The position numbers were made by a program, and so were the translations under genes. DNA of 13,224 nt from an uncultured bacterium (GTDB taxonomy: Bacteria; Patescibacteriota; Saccharimonadia; Saccharimonadales; Saccharimonadaceae): positions 1 to 13,224 of the forward strand of contig CALMQN010000096.1 in assembly GCA_937872185.1 (NCBI GenBank), in the 5' to 3' direction. Numbering within the stretch: position 1 is the first letter of the stretch; each line of letters starts with the position of its first letter. Shown here piece by piece: positions 1 to 7,557 of the stretch. The notes below the pieces were generated by a model. That model was given only the letters and a program-made list of their open reading frames with translations. It did no database searches and had not been told where the DNA came from.

Positions 1-38
1 GTAAATCGAAATCTGTGTAGGGTAATGTATTCATGCCA

Positions 39-74
39 CTAGTATCAGCGAACCTCCCTAGTATTGCAGTGAAC
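39..74. repeat. imperfect tandem direct repeat downstream of pheT
   Basis: Two similar units lie side by side: CTAGTATCAGCGAAC at 39-53 and CTAGTATTGCAGTGAAC at 58-74. They share CTAGTAT and the GAAC end. Bases 1-87 hold no gene that I can see. The repeat could be chance or a small regulatory site for the gene beyond the window edge. Confidence 0.3.
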
Positions 75-85
75 ACTTTTTCACT
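68..85 (-). terminator. weak hairpin after pheT
   Basis: AGTGAA (68-73) and TTCACT (80-85) form a 6-bp stem with a 6-base loop just past the pheT stop. No U-tract follows on the minus strand, so it is at best a weak terminator or an RNA 3'-end stabiliser. Confidence 0.3.
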
Positions 86-87
86 AA

Positions 88-2577
88 CTAAATAACTATT
101 GCGTCAGTTGCGGCAATTACCGCTTTTGTCACAGCACTAACCACGGTGCTTGCATCGTCACCGGTGAGCGTCCGGTCGGTAGCAGTCAACGCAATGCGTA
201 TTGTGATATTTTTTGTCAGCTTATCTTCTGACTGGTATATATCAACCGGTGTGATACGACCCGTAATCGTCTGGGTCGAAAGAACTTCGTTTGCCACATC
301 GACAATTCGTCCATACGTTATATCGTCAGTGACTTTAAAGCAGATGTCCCGTTCGGTGCCAGGATACTTACTCAGCGGCGTATAACTGTTTTCGGCCACC
401 TCACTCAGCGTCAATAGCGCTCGCGGTGATATTTCAAATCCGGCCACGTAATCAGGCAGTTTAAAGGCTTTTTTGACCGATGATTTAAACTCACCAACAA
501 CACCAATACGCTCACCGGTTGCCTGATCAAATATGCGCGCACTACGCTTTGGCTCGAACGGCTGCGTCACCGGGTAATCACTATCGGCTTCAAGTGGGCT
601 ATACGCAAATGTCAGACCCAGGTGTTCGGCAATAAATGTCAGATAATACTTCGCATCGTAGTATGCGCTGCCAACCGACTTTTTCGATGCAATGACAAAT
701 CCCATGCTATCAAGTTCCTTTGGCACCTTTTCATCGGTTACCTCGTGACGCTTTGTGTGGAACTTATTCAGCTCAAACAGCGCAAACGGACCATATCCCG
801 CCTTAATATTGGGATGCACTTGGCTTAGCAAGCTTGGTACGATACTTTGACGATAATACTGCAGGTCTGGGCTAATCGAATTGGTAATACGATAGGCGTC
901 CGTTTCGTCCTGGCCGGCCTTTTTCATCAAATCACCGTGCACAAAGCTATACGTCAGCACTTCATTTGCGCCGGCTCGAACCAATACGTTTCTCAGGCGC
1001 GTACGCAGTTGATCGAATGCACTTGGACTGACTGCGGTGAAATCTCGTGCAGGAACGGTAAGTGGGACTAGGTCGTATCCACCAATACGGCCGACCTCTT
1101 CAATAATGTCCTCTGGGATATGAATATCCGCCCGCCAAAATGGAGCATCGACCGACAAAGTGTCTTTATCAACCTGGACTGCGGCGAATTCAGCCAACCG
1201 AAGTGTCGCTTCGATTGCGCTCGTTGTCAGCGTCGTACCAAGCAGGCGATTAATACGTTCAGTCGTAATAGTAATCGTCGATGGCTTGGACGATGTGCCA
1301 GTTGCCTCGCCAACATCGCTTTGGCGCTTCGCACCTGCCCACTCTTCCATCAGCGTCACCGCATCGGCCAACACTGGCGCACCAAGTGCCGCTGGCTGGC
1401 CTTTTGTAAAGCGCGTAATCGCCTCACTAAAAATACCATGTCGCATCTGCGTCGCGCGCAGACTGTACAGGTTAAACGTCGCGCTCTCAACAATGATGTT
1501 TTTGGTCGTGTCGTCAATGACGGTGTTCGCACCACCCATCGCGCCGGCAAGTCCCACGGCCGTATCTCCTGCTGCGATCACGATATCCTCGGGCGCTAAT
1601 TCAATCACTCGCCCATCCAAAAGTTCGAGTGTCTCGCCTTTCTTACCACCGCGGACGTGTATTTCATTTTTACCGCCGCCTACTGCAAGCAGCTTGTCAT
1701 AATCAAACGCATGGAGCGGTTGGCCGGTCAGCATCATCAGATAGTTTGTGACGTCGACGACCGCATTAATCGGCCGTACGCCAACGCGCGCCAAATACGT
1801 TTGAATTTCAAGAGGGGAGTGACGGCTACCATCTGCCTCGCCCATCACAACTGCCTGGTACCTGGCTGAAAGATCAGGATTATCGATGACGATTTTTGGT
1901 GTTTCAATGCTCCCGGTTTTCTTGCCATATTCTGGCTGAACGTGCGCCAACCATTCAGGCGTCACAAATGCTTTGCCAGAAATCGCCGCGACTTCGCGCG
2001 CAAAGCCAATAATGCCAAATGTGTCAGGTCGATGTGTGAGCGATTTGTTTTCGATATCCAGCAAATAATCATTCAGTTCATACACGTCAGCAAATTTACT
2101 GCCTGATACAACTTCTTTGTCGATTTCAATGATCCCAGTATGATCGTCAAATAGGTCCAGTTCTTTAGCGCTGGCGAGCATACCGTTACTAACAACGCCG
2201 CGCAGGTTCTTAGCAGTCAGCACAAATGGCTCGGCGTCGCCAAACGTCTCGGGCACAACCGCGCTCGGCGGCAACCATACAGCCAACATACCAACACGCA
2301 CGTTTGGCGCACCGCAAACTACTTGGACCAGGCCGTTACTGTCGCGCTCAACATCTTTCACCACTCCACCATCATCAATCTTCGTCAGGTTCAAATGGTC
2401 AGTGCCTTCAAGCGGCCCCGCCTCCGCGACGCGCACAATAATGACATCTTTGTACTTCTCGCTCAGGTCGGTCACACTTTCGATCTCAACCAAACGAGCA
2501 CCAATAAGTGTCGTCAACTGATCAATCGGCATATCAATGTCGGTAAATTTCTTTAACCAGTTAATAGAAATAATCAT
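88..2577 (-). CDS. pheT: phenylalanyl-tRNA synthetase beta subunit
   Basis: This is the beta chain of the cytoplasmic alpha2-beta2 enzyme that charges tRNA-Phe; it carries tRNA-binding and editing functions. At 829 residues it has the usual bacterial length. The domain order is visible: an N-terminal segment, an EMAP/OB-like tRNA-binding domain at about 40-165, the B3/B4 editing domain at about 230-410, a B5 domain at about 430-505 containing IHIPEDIIEEVGRIGGYD, a catalytic-like core at about 510-710, and a C-terminal ferredoxin-fold anticodon-binding domain from about 735 (SKYPGTERDICF) to the end. The ATG at 2577 overlaps the pheS stop as ATGA, so translation is probably coupled, and no separate promoter is evident. 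The stop is TAG. The family assignment is secure. Confidence 0.97.
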   Translation of the reverse strand: MIISINWLKKFTDIDMPIDQLTTLIGARLVEIESVTDLSEKYKDVIIVRVAEAGPLEGTDHLNLTKIDDGGVVKDVERDSNGLVQVVCGAPNVRVGMLAVWLPPSAVVPETFGDAEPFVLTAKNLRGVVSNGMLASAKELDLFDDHTGIIEIDKEVVSGSKFADVYELNDYLLDIENKSLTHRPDTFGIIGFAREVAAISGKAFVTPEWLAHVQPEYGKKTGSIETPKIVIDNPDLSARYQAVVMGEADGSRHSPLEIQTYLARVGVRPINAVVDVTNYLMMLTGQPLHAFDYDKLLAVGGGKNEIHVRGGKKGETLELLDGRVIELAPEDIVIAAGDTAVGLAGAMGGANTVIDDTTKNIIVESATFNLYSLRATQMRHGIFSEAITRFTKGQPAALGAPVLADAVTLMEEWAGAKRQSDVGEATGTSSKPSTITITTERINRLLGTTLTTSAIEATLRLAEFAAVQVDKDTLSVDAPFWRADIHIPEDIIEEVGRIGGYDLVPLTVPARDFTAVSPSAFDQLRTRLRNVLVRAGANEVLTYSFVHGDLMKKAGQDETDAYRITNSISPDLQYYRQSIVPSLLSQVHPNIKAGYGPFALFELNKFHTKRHEVTDEKVPKELDSMGFVIASKKSVGSAYYDAKYYLTFIAEHLGLTFAYSPLEADSDYPVTQPFEPKRSARIFDQATGERIGVVGEFKSSVKKAFKLPDYVAGFEISPRALLTLSEVAENSYTPLSKYPGTERDICFKVTDDITYGRIVDVANEVLSTQTITGRITPVDIYQSEDKLTKNITIRIALTATDRTLTGDDASTVVSAVTKAVIAATDAIVI

Positions 2578-3584
2578 GATACAAACTTCCTCAAAAATGC
2601 TAGCTTCCCTGACTCAAAATGACGCAGATCTTCAATGCCATACTTCAACATCACCAAACGCTCAATACCACTACCCCAGGCAAAGCCTTGATACGTTTCC
2701 GGATCAATACCAGCAGCTTTTAAAACATTTGGATGAATCATCCCGCAGCCCAGCATCTCCAACCATTCACCGGGTTTACCGCCCAACTGCGCAGGCTTTT
2801 CAATCAACAGCTCCAGCCCAGGCTCAACAAAAGGGAAGTAGCCGGGCTGTGTTTTAACCTGTAATGATTGCCCATAATACGATTCGAAGAATGCGCGGAG
2901 CGTGCCCAACATATCACCAAGTGTTGCTGTTTTACTGACAAACACGCCTTCGCACTGATAAAACGTATGTTCATGAGTGGCATCAACATCTTCGTTCCTA
3001 AACACGCGCCCATAACTAACCGCCGCAATCTGACCGCCAGCTTCCAGCGCTGCCTTACCGTCCTTTAAAATACGGTGCTGCATCGTGCTGGTGTGCGCTG
3101 GTGGGATAAAGCCCTCTTCGGTGCGAAACGTGTCATACCCATCACGAGCCGGGTGATTTTCAGGAAAGTTCAGGCTACCAAACATATGAAAATCGTCATC
3201 GATCTGACGCGATTCAACTGCTTGAAATCCCATGCGAGTAAAAATGTCGACGACAACGTCCAGCTCTTTCGTCAGTGGATGTTGCGTCCCCTGCTCGGTG
3301 CTTAAAAGCTTTGGGGCATGACTATTTACGTCCCACGGTGCAGAAATATCAATCGGCTCAACCGTACTGTCAATCAACTTATCTTCACGCTCATTGACTG
3401 CAGCCTCGACTGTAACCTTCAGCGCATTAACTGATTTGCCATACGGTCCCCGTTCGCTAGGTTCAAGTGTGCCAAGTTTTGCGTACAGCTCTTTAAAAAC
3501 CGGTGATTTCAAAACCTCTCTTGGGTTGTCGCTGGATGCGACTTCTGACAGCAGACGCTGTTGAACATCTTCAATACTTTGCAT
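2574..3584 (-). CDS. pheS: phenylalanyl-tRNA synthetase alpha subunit
   Basis: This is the catalytic chain of PheRS, forming Phe-AMP and Phe-tRNA. At 336 residues it is typical. It has an N-terminal helical region at 1-75, then the class II core. Motif 1 surrounds HPLTKELDVVVDIF (102-115). Motif 2 is GRVFRNEDVDATHEHTFYQ (192-210). Motif 3 is GFAWGSGIERLVMLKYGI (300-317). The usual FHQ of motif 2 reads FYQ here, and the usual GFAFG(L/M)G reads GFAWGSG; both are mild changes in conserved spots. The stop (TGA) overlaps the pheT start by 4 bases. A TATAAT box lies only 11 bases before the ATG and no Shine-Dalgarno is present, so the mRNA leader should be about 4-5 bases. Confidence 0.97.
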   Translation of the reverse strand: MQSIEDVQQRLLSEVASSDNPREVLKSPVFKELYAKLGTLEPSERGPYGKSVNALKVTVEAAVNEREDKLIDSTVEPIDISAPWDVNSHAPKLLSTEQGTQHPLTKELDVVVDIFTRMGFQAVESRQIDDDFHMFGSLNFPENHPARDGYDTFRTEEGFIPPAHTSTMQHRILKDGKAALEAGGQIAAVSYGRVFRNEDVDATHEHTFYQCEGVFVSKTATLGDMLGTLRAFFESYYGQSLQVKTQPGYFPFVEPGLELLIEKPAQLGGKPGEWLEMLGCGMIHPNVLKAAGIDPETYQGFAWGSGIERLVMLKYGIEDLRHFESGKLAFLRKFVS

Positions 3585-3595
3585 AACTGTTCATT

Positions 3596-3624
3596 ATTAT
3601 ACGGTATCGGTGTGCATTATTCAC
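3596..3624 (-). promoter_or_regulatory. pheST promoter
   Basis: On the minus strand a perfect TATAAT (3601-3596) is preceded by a 17-base spacer and GTGAAT (3624-3619), a partial match to TTGACA. A start site 6-7 bases downstream falls about 5 bases before the pheS ATG, so the transcript is nearly leaderless. The box lies between the pheS start and the end of the next gene upstream. Confidence 0.7.
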
Positions 3625-3633
3625 GGCCGATCC

Positions 3634-4659
3634 CTATTTAATTGAATCCTCATACGCTCGTAACTCATTTGCCCTGGCGCGTACTTTTGCCGACAGACCG
3701 TTTTCATAACTGGTGATGCCTAAAAATGCGCTGTCTGCTTCGCTTGCGGCAATTTGGTATGCACCGTAGGCTGCGTTATACGCCGTCGAGTTTTTAGCGT
3801 TTCGTGCGGTAATCAAATCATCCCAAGCACTCAGCACATTAGTGCGCGCCACCACCAGTCCGGCGTGATCATTCTCTAATTCAAGTGGCAAGGCCGTTTC
3901 ATCAACCAATGTCTTTAAATCCTGAAACTTCTGGCGAATAGCTGTAAAAGCCGTGGTTACCTCAGCTTCGCTTGACGTCGTATTAATCCCCGCATTAATC
4001 ACCAACACTCCATCCGTCGATTTTTGATACGCCCGGTAAAATGTGTATACACCTGCATAAATAGTAATTTCACTCATCACGTCATCAACTGCTTTTTTGG
4101 TCGATACTTGCTGGTCCAAAGCGGCCCCGTAACTCGCACTAACTAACCCACCCAAGAATGCCTCGTCAAGGGTAGGGGCAGCGATGCCCTTAATACTATC
4201 CACGATATCCGCAGGGTCAGACGTTGGTGTCGTCGTGGCATCATACACATCGTCAAGATACGTAATGATTGCCCCGTGATAATGTGACGCTACCTCGTCG
4301 GCCGCGGACCTTGTCACAAGGTATCCAGATGTCAGGCCAGCGATAATAAGGATAGCCGACGTGATACTGACGCCAATCCATAGCTTACTTTTTTTGGTTC
4401 TGCCCCTACTCACTCTTTTTTCTTTTTTTGTTGTTTTTTTAGCAACATTGGCATTGTGGGGCAGGGGAGTCTGTGATTGATGGCTGACGCTATCAAAAAA
4501 ATTCACTGCGGGTTGATCAGGCGCATCATCGTCAAGTTCTTGGGGCTGCTCAAACGTATCCTCGTTAAACGAGTTCTCGTCTGCCCCTTCCAAATCAAGC
4601 CCCTTGACCTCTGTCGCATCACTTGACGAATCTGGATCTGACCGATGCACTGGCTCCAT
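3634..4659 (-). CDS. single-pass membrane protein, unknown
   Basis: I do not recognise the family. The 341-residue protein has a long N-terminal region rich in Asp, Glu and Ser (about 1-50), then a strongly basic stretch (about 74-92, many Lys and Arg), then one hydrophobic helix (about 93-116), then a mostly helical-looking C-terminal domain (about 117-341). By the positive-inside rule the acidic tail is cytoplasmic and the larger domain is outside. No cleavable signal or catalytic motif is evident. The basic stretch is encoded by several runs of six or seven A. I chose the ATG at 4659 because GAGGGG sits 5 bases upstream. A GTG at 4665 is in frame but would overlap that Shine-Dalgarno. It ends 49 bases before pheS, with the pheS promoter in the gap. 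Confidence 0.85.
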   Translation of the reverse strand: MEPVHRSDPDSSSDATEVKGLDLEGADENSFNEDTFEQPQELDDDAPDQPAVNFFDSVSHQSQTPLPHNANVAKKTTKKEKRVSRGRTKKSKLWIGVSITSAILIIAGLTSGYLVTRSAADEVASHYHGAIITYLDDVYDATTTPTSDPADIVDSIKGIAAPTLDEAFLGGLVSASYGAALDQQVSTKKAVDDVMSEITIYAGVYTFYRAYQKSTDGVLVINAGINTTSSEAEVTTAFTAIRQKFQDLKTLVDETALPLELENDHAGLVVARTNVLSAWDDLITARNAKNSTAYNAAYGAYQIAASEADSAFLGITSYENGLSAKVRARANELRAYEDSIK

Positions 4660-4664
4660 GCTCA

Positions 4665-4670
4665 CCCCTC
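4665..4670 (-). promoter_or_regulatory. Shine-Dalgarno deciding the start of the 341-residue gene
   Basis: GAGGGG on the minus strand lies 5 bases before the ATG at 4659. An upstream in-frame GTG begins on its last G, so the GTG is unlikely to be used. Confidence 0.6.
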
Positions 4671-4688
4671 AGCTTAATAATCACGCTT

Positions 4689-4718
4689 ATTTTACCCTTT
4701 CGTGTTCAGTATCGTCAA
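4689..4718 (-). promoter_or_regulatory. promoter for the 341-residue membrane protein
   Basis: On the minus strand TTGACG (4718-4713) and TAAAAT (4694-4689) are separated by 18 bases. Both match consensus at five of six positions. The predicted start near 4682 gives a leader of about 22 bases containing the GAGGGG site. The promoter lies inside the 3' end of the preceding small gene. Confidence 0.5.
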
Positions 4719-4931
4719 CCAGGCGGTCACAGCGATCGCTACCAAAACCACCAGTATCCAAATCCATGCCAAACTAGTTGTTGGTTTGGTATCCTTCATG
4801 TATTCAGAATCATCAACCCCATCAGGGCGGTCCTGTAATGCCACTTTTTGCTTAGCGCGTTCTTGCAATTCTGCTGCCAGACGCTCTTGCAGCTTTGATC
4901 GATCATCGCCTTGTTGTATAAATAATGCCAT
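4692..4931 (-). CDS. small C-terminally anchored membrane protein, unknown
   Basis: The family is not recognised. The 79-residue protein has a charged, helix-prone N-terminal half (about 10-35, rich in Gln, Glu, Arg and Lys), an acidic linker, and one hydrophobic segment near the C-terminus (about 53-75, several Trp, Ile and Val), ending NTKG. This is a tail-anchored layout with most of the protein in the cytoplasm. In-frame ATGs at 4952 and 4988 would lengthen it, but they lie on or upstream of the predicted promoter. I chose 4931 because an extended -10 box ends 7 bases before it, predicting a leaderless mRNA. The gene is divergent from the aquaporin gene, and the two promoters interlock. 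The stop is TAA. Confidence 0.7.
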   Translation of the reverse strand: MALFIQQGDDRSKLQERLAAELQERAKQKVALQDRPDGVDDSEYMKDTKPTTSLAWIWILVVLVAIAVTAWLTILNTKG

Positions 4932-4938
4932 TACTCTC

Positions 4939-4947
4939 AGTATATCA
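4939..4947 (-). promoter_or_regulatory. extended -10 promoter, leaderless start
   Basis: The minus strand reads TGATATACT (4947-4939), a TGn plus TATACT box ending 7 bases before the ATG at 4931. No convincing -35 is present (CATATA at the 17-base position). Transcription should begin at or next to the A of the ATG. The region overlaps the aquaporin promoter on the other strand. Confidence 0.6.
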
Positions 4948-4953
4948 CTCATA

Positions 4954-4980
4954 TTTACAACTATATGGTTATGGTATACT
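4954..4980 (+). promoter_or_regulatory. aquaporin gene promoter
   Basis: TTTACA (4954-4959) and TATACT (4975-4980) are separated by 15 bases. The -10 is extended by TGG immediately upstream. The predicted start near 4987 gives a leader of about 25 bases that carries a strong Shine-Dalgarno. Confidence 0.7.
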
Positions 4981-4997
4981 ATACCCATGTTTCACAT

Positions 4998-5004
4998 AAG
5001 GAGG
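4998..5004 (+). promoter_or_regulatory. strong Shine-Dalgarno of the aquaporin gene
   Basis: AAGGAGG lies 7 bases before the ATG at 5012. It is the best ribosome binding site in the window and fixes the start at the lysine-rich tail, showing that the tail is translated. Confidence 0.9.
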
Positions 5005-5011
5005 AAAACAC

Positions 5012-5851
5012 ATGGCTACTAAAAAAGCTGTTTCAAAGCCAGTTAAATCGACTGCCAAAAAGCCGACCACTACTGCAAAAAAACCAAAGCAATCATCAAC
5101 CGTAAAAGCCGTTGCTGTTTCTAAAAAGACAAGTCTTTTTAGCGCATCACCACTCAGCCGCGCACCGTTCATCGGTGCACTCGTTGCCGAATTTATCGGT
5201 ACGTTCCTGCTTGCTGCTGCTGTTGTGACAGGTCAAGGTCAACCAATCATCATCATGTTTGCAATTGCAGGCATCGTGTTGTTGGTCGGAACCTTGTCAG
5301 GTGCACACCTTAACCCAGCAATCAGTATTGGCGCATTGGTAACACGCAAGATCAGTGGCCTTCGCGCACTGGGTTACGTCGTTGCACAGTTCTTGGGTGC
5401 ACTTGCTGCACTTGGCCTACTGAACGCATTCGTCGGTGGCGCTCCTGCTATTTCTGCAGACGCTGCAGCGTATGGTCAACAAGCCGCATCACTCTTCGAA
5501 GCAGCAAAACTGCCTGCTGACAAAGAATGGTACGTGTTCTTCGCTGAACTACTTGGCGCAACTATCCTTGGATTTGCCGTTGCAACCGCAACTCGCATCA
5601 AGGGTGACCGTGTTGCCTCAGCCTTGACTGTTGGATTTGGTATCTTCGTTGCCCTACTTGTTGCTGCATCAGTTGCTGCATTCGTCGGTGGAAGCGCGAT
5701 CGTCAACCCAGCCGTTGCCCTGTCACTACAAGCACTGAAGTTTGAAATGTGGCCACTCGCTGCCTACATTCTTGCACCAGTTATTGGTGGCGTTATCGGT
5801 TTCATCTTGCACGACATCCTGCGAGTTGAAAGTGATGGTGGTAACGACTAG
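5012..5851 (+). CDS. MIP/aquaporin-family channel, atypical pore
   Basis: This is an integral membrane channel of the major intrinsic protein family, which passes water or small neutral solutes. The 279-residue protein has six hydrophobic helices from about residue 52 and both half-helix signatures: HLNPAIS (NPA at 101-103) and IVNPAVAL (NPA at 232-234). The arginine that normally follows the second NPA and forms the aromatic/arginine selectivity filter is Val235 here. By eye the helix-5 filter position also lacks the histidine of water-specific channels. Substrate is therefore uncertain, and a pure AqpZ role is doubtful. The first 40 residues contain 12 lysines and no acidic residue, with histone-H1-like KKP/TAKKP spacing; this cytoplasmic tail is absent from standard aquaporins. 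The strong promoter, AAGGAGG site and terminator suggest high expression as a single gene. Confidence 0.93.
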   Translation: MATKKAVSKPVKSTAKKPTTTAKKPKQSSTVKAVAVSKKTSLFSASPLSRAPFIGALVAEFIGTFLLAAAVVTGQGQPIIIMFAIAGIVLLVGTLSGAHLNPAISIGALVTRKISGLRALGYVVAQFLGALAALGLLNAFVGGAPAISADAAAYGQQAASLFEAAKLPADKEWYVFFAELLGATILGFAVATATRIKGDRVASALTVGFGIFVALLVAASVAAFVGGSAIVNPAVALSLQALKFEMWPLAAYILAPVIGGVIGFILHDILRVESDGGND

Positions 5852-5868
5852 TTCGTCCACCTAAACGT

Positions 5869-5897
5869 AAAATACCCCGCATGTCGCGGGGTATTTT
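5869..5897. terminator. bidirectional intrinsic terminator
   Basis: A 12-bp perfect stem (5869-5880 with 5886-5897) encloses a 5-base loop. The core is CCCCGC/GCGGGG, flanked by A-run and T-run. It lies between the convergent aquaporin and rmuC genes and can serve both strands. Confidence 0.92.
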
Positions 5898-5917
5898 AAT
5901 TGCCCAACACTTATGCC

Positions 5918-6991
5918 CTATTCGTCGATGCGAGGCTTATCAATCAACAGCGGTTCGACCGATGGCACGTTACCTGCAATCTTAACAACGTCCTTATCAA
6001 CCTTTCCCAACTCTTTATGTGCGGCGTTATAGTGGTTCACCGTCGTACTCAGTGCGCCGCCTAGTTTTTGCATAAAACTATCAAACTTGCCAATATGCTG
6101 CCCCAGCTTGCCTACGCGTATCTGAATATCCTTCGCTTGTTCTTCGATTTGCAAGCTGCGCAGGCCTTGTAGTACCGTCTGTAAATACGCCATAAAACTG
6201 GTCGGGCTGACGATAATCACTTTTTTATCGCGAAAGGCATATTCAATCAAGTCACGTGCGCTCGATCCCGTGCCTACATCGCCAATCAACAAATCGTAAT
6301 ACAGCGATTCACTTGGGATAAACATAAAGGCAAAATCCATTGTGTTTTCACTGGGGCGAATATACTTACTCGTCTCGTCAATGCGCAATTTCAAATCAGA
6401 TCGCACTTTCTTCAGCAGCTCTTCCTTATTAGCCTTGCCGTCGGCGCTCACCATGCGGTTATAATTTTCCAAGCTAAACTTGCTGTCAATCGGCAGTATT
6501 TGACCTTTGTCTAAAAACACCACAGCGTCAGCAATTTCACCATTTTTAAACTTATACTGCATTTGGTAGTTCTTTGACGGCAAGATATTGTCGAGTACCG
6601 ACTCCAGGTAATATTCGCCAAACACGCCGCGCTGTTTCGGATTCTGCAATACATTTTGCAGGGTCTTTAATTCATCGGCCACATCAACGACGCGTCGGTT
6701 CGTTTCGTCCAGCTTCGCCAAGCGCTGTGTCACATCAGCTACCAGTTTTGCACTTTCACTCAGTTGTTTTTGCATTGATGTCTGCATGCTCGCGTTATTG
6801 CGCTCTAATTTGTCACCCATGGCCTGCTGCAAATTGTTAATGCCGCGTGATAGTTCTGTCACGTCTGATTTTAATAATTCTACAGCGCTCCCTGCTTTCA
6901 GATCACGCAGTCGCTGATTCAATATATACAAAACAACAGCGAAGCCTATAACAACGACGCCCAAAATCACTAATAAAAACACCTCATTCAT
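5918..6991 (-). CDS. rmuC: RmuC family DNA recombination protein
   Basis: RmuC proteins limit DNA inversions and rearrangement and are thought to act as nucleases. The 357-residue protein (from the ATG at 6991) has one N-terminal membrane helix (about 2-25), a long coiled-coil (about 30-118), then the RmuC domain (about 120-325). The predicted PD-(D/E)XK-like site is visible: GVFGE (Glu126), the aspartate of IADAVVF (Asp155) and IDSKF (Asp169, Lys171). The FMFIPSE and VSPTSFMAYL blocks typical of the family are at about 222-228 and 261-270. An in-frame ATG at 7039 would add 16 residues overlapping the upstream gene. I prefer 6991 because it begins exactly at the hydrophobic helix and lies 6 bases after an extended -10 box, predicting a leaderless mRNA. 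No Shine-Dalgarno is present. Confidence 0.95.
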   Translation of the reverse strand: MNEVFLLVILGVVVIGFAVVLYILNQRLRDLKAGSAVELLKSDVTELSRGINNLQQAMGDKLERNNASMQTSMQKQLSESAKLVADVTQRLAKLDETNRRVVDVADELKTLQNVLQNPKQRGVFGEYYLESVLDNILPSKNYQMQYKFKNGEIADAVVFLDKGQILPIDSKFSLENYNRMVSADGKANKEELLKKVRSDLKLRIDETSKYIRPSENTMDFAFMFIPSESLYYDLLIGDVGTGSSARDLIEYAFRDKKVIIVSPTSFMAYLQTVLQGLRSLQIEEQAKDIQIRVGKLGQHIGKFDSFMQKLGGALSTTVNHYNAAHKELGKVDKDVVKIAGNVPSVEPLLIDKPRIDE

Positions 6992-6997
6992 GTCACC

Positions 6998-7006
6998 AGT
7001 ATACCA
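6998..7006 (-). promoter_or_regulatory. rmuC extended -10 promoter, leaderless start
   Basis: The minus strand reads TGGTATACT (7006-6998), with 6 bases between the box and the ATG at 6991, so +1 should be the A of the start codon. It begins just past the stop of the upstream gene. No good -35 is seen. Confidence 0.6.
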
Positions 7007-7007
7007 C

Positions 7008-7493
7008 TTACGGTAAAGCAACGATGCGCGCAACCGCAACGATCACGCCAATACCAAGCAGCACCGGGATCGTCTTGATATAACGACTAATCCACGAAAA
7101 TAATACATAACCGGTACCGTATAGTAGCGCACACCAAAACACAATCTCACCCCACGCAAGGCCCTTCGTCCATCCGGACAGGCCCCATAATGCAATCATC
7201 GTCGCTATGACTACTACGATCGGACGCAGAACGTGCATACGCACCAGTACAATCAGCCCAATCACCGCCACAATAATGGCCGCGATATCGCCGGCAAGAT
7301 TAACCGAATTAACACAGCTACTTGCCGTCAGTGACGCACCGCAGTAAAGCGGCTCGACAACGTATTGGCCAAGTAGTACCGTCAGGGTCCAGTACACTAC
7401 GCCCAAAGCAGCGCCCAGCAACGCAACTCGCCACCAACTATACGCCCGGTTTACAGGTTGTGGATACGTTTCTTCAACGGTCAGTCTCGCCAT
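7008..7493 (-). CDS. polytopic membrane protein, unknown
   Basis: No family is recognised. The 161-residue protein has about five hydrophobic segments (about 21-43, 65-86, 89-107, 113-134 and 141-160), so most of it lies in the membrane. The loop between helices 1 and 2 carries two cysteines (51 and 60); if the N-terminus is cytoplasmic, they are outside and could form a disulfide. The ATG at 7493 has a GGAGG 7 bases upstream. Its stop precedes the rmuC ATG by 16 bases, so it may be cotranscribed with rmuC, although rmuC also has its own -10 box. Confidence 0.8.
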   Translation of the reverse strand: MARLTVEETYPQPVNRAYSWWRVALLGAALGVVYWTLTVLLGQYVVEPLYCGASLTASSCVNSVNLAGDIAAIIVAVIGLIVLVRMHVLRPIVVVIATMIALWGLSGWTKGLAWGEIVFWCALLYGTGYVLFSWISRYIKTIPVLLGIGVIVAVARIVALP

Positions 7494-7518
7494 TACATCT
7501 CCTCCAGCAATTTATCGT

Positions 7519-7547
7519 AGTATATACGATTTTTGCCGCAGGTACAA
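7519..7547 (-). promoter_or_regulatory. promoter of the 161-residue membrane protein
   Basis: On the minus strand TTGTAC (7547-7542), a 17-base spacer and TATACT (7524-7519) are present. The predicted leader of about 20 bases contains GGAGG (7505-7501). Confidence 0.6.
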
Positions 7548-7557
7548 ATCCAGTAGA

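Noticed and set aside
1120-1702. Long plus-strand frames opposite pheT (159 and 180 residues)
   Set aside because: They lie antisense to well-conserved PheT domains and have shadow-like composition with no promoter or ribosome binding site.
4932-4988. Longer N-terminus for the 79-residue membrane protein (starts at 4952 or 4988)
   Set aside because: These codons overlap the extended -10 box or the aquaporin promoter, and no Shine-Dalgarno precedes them.
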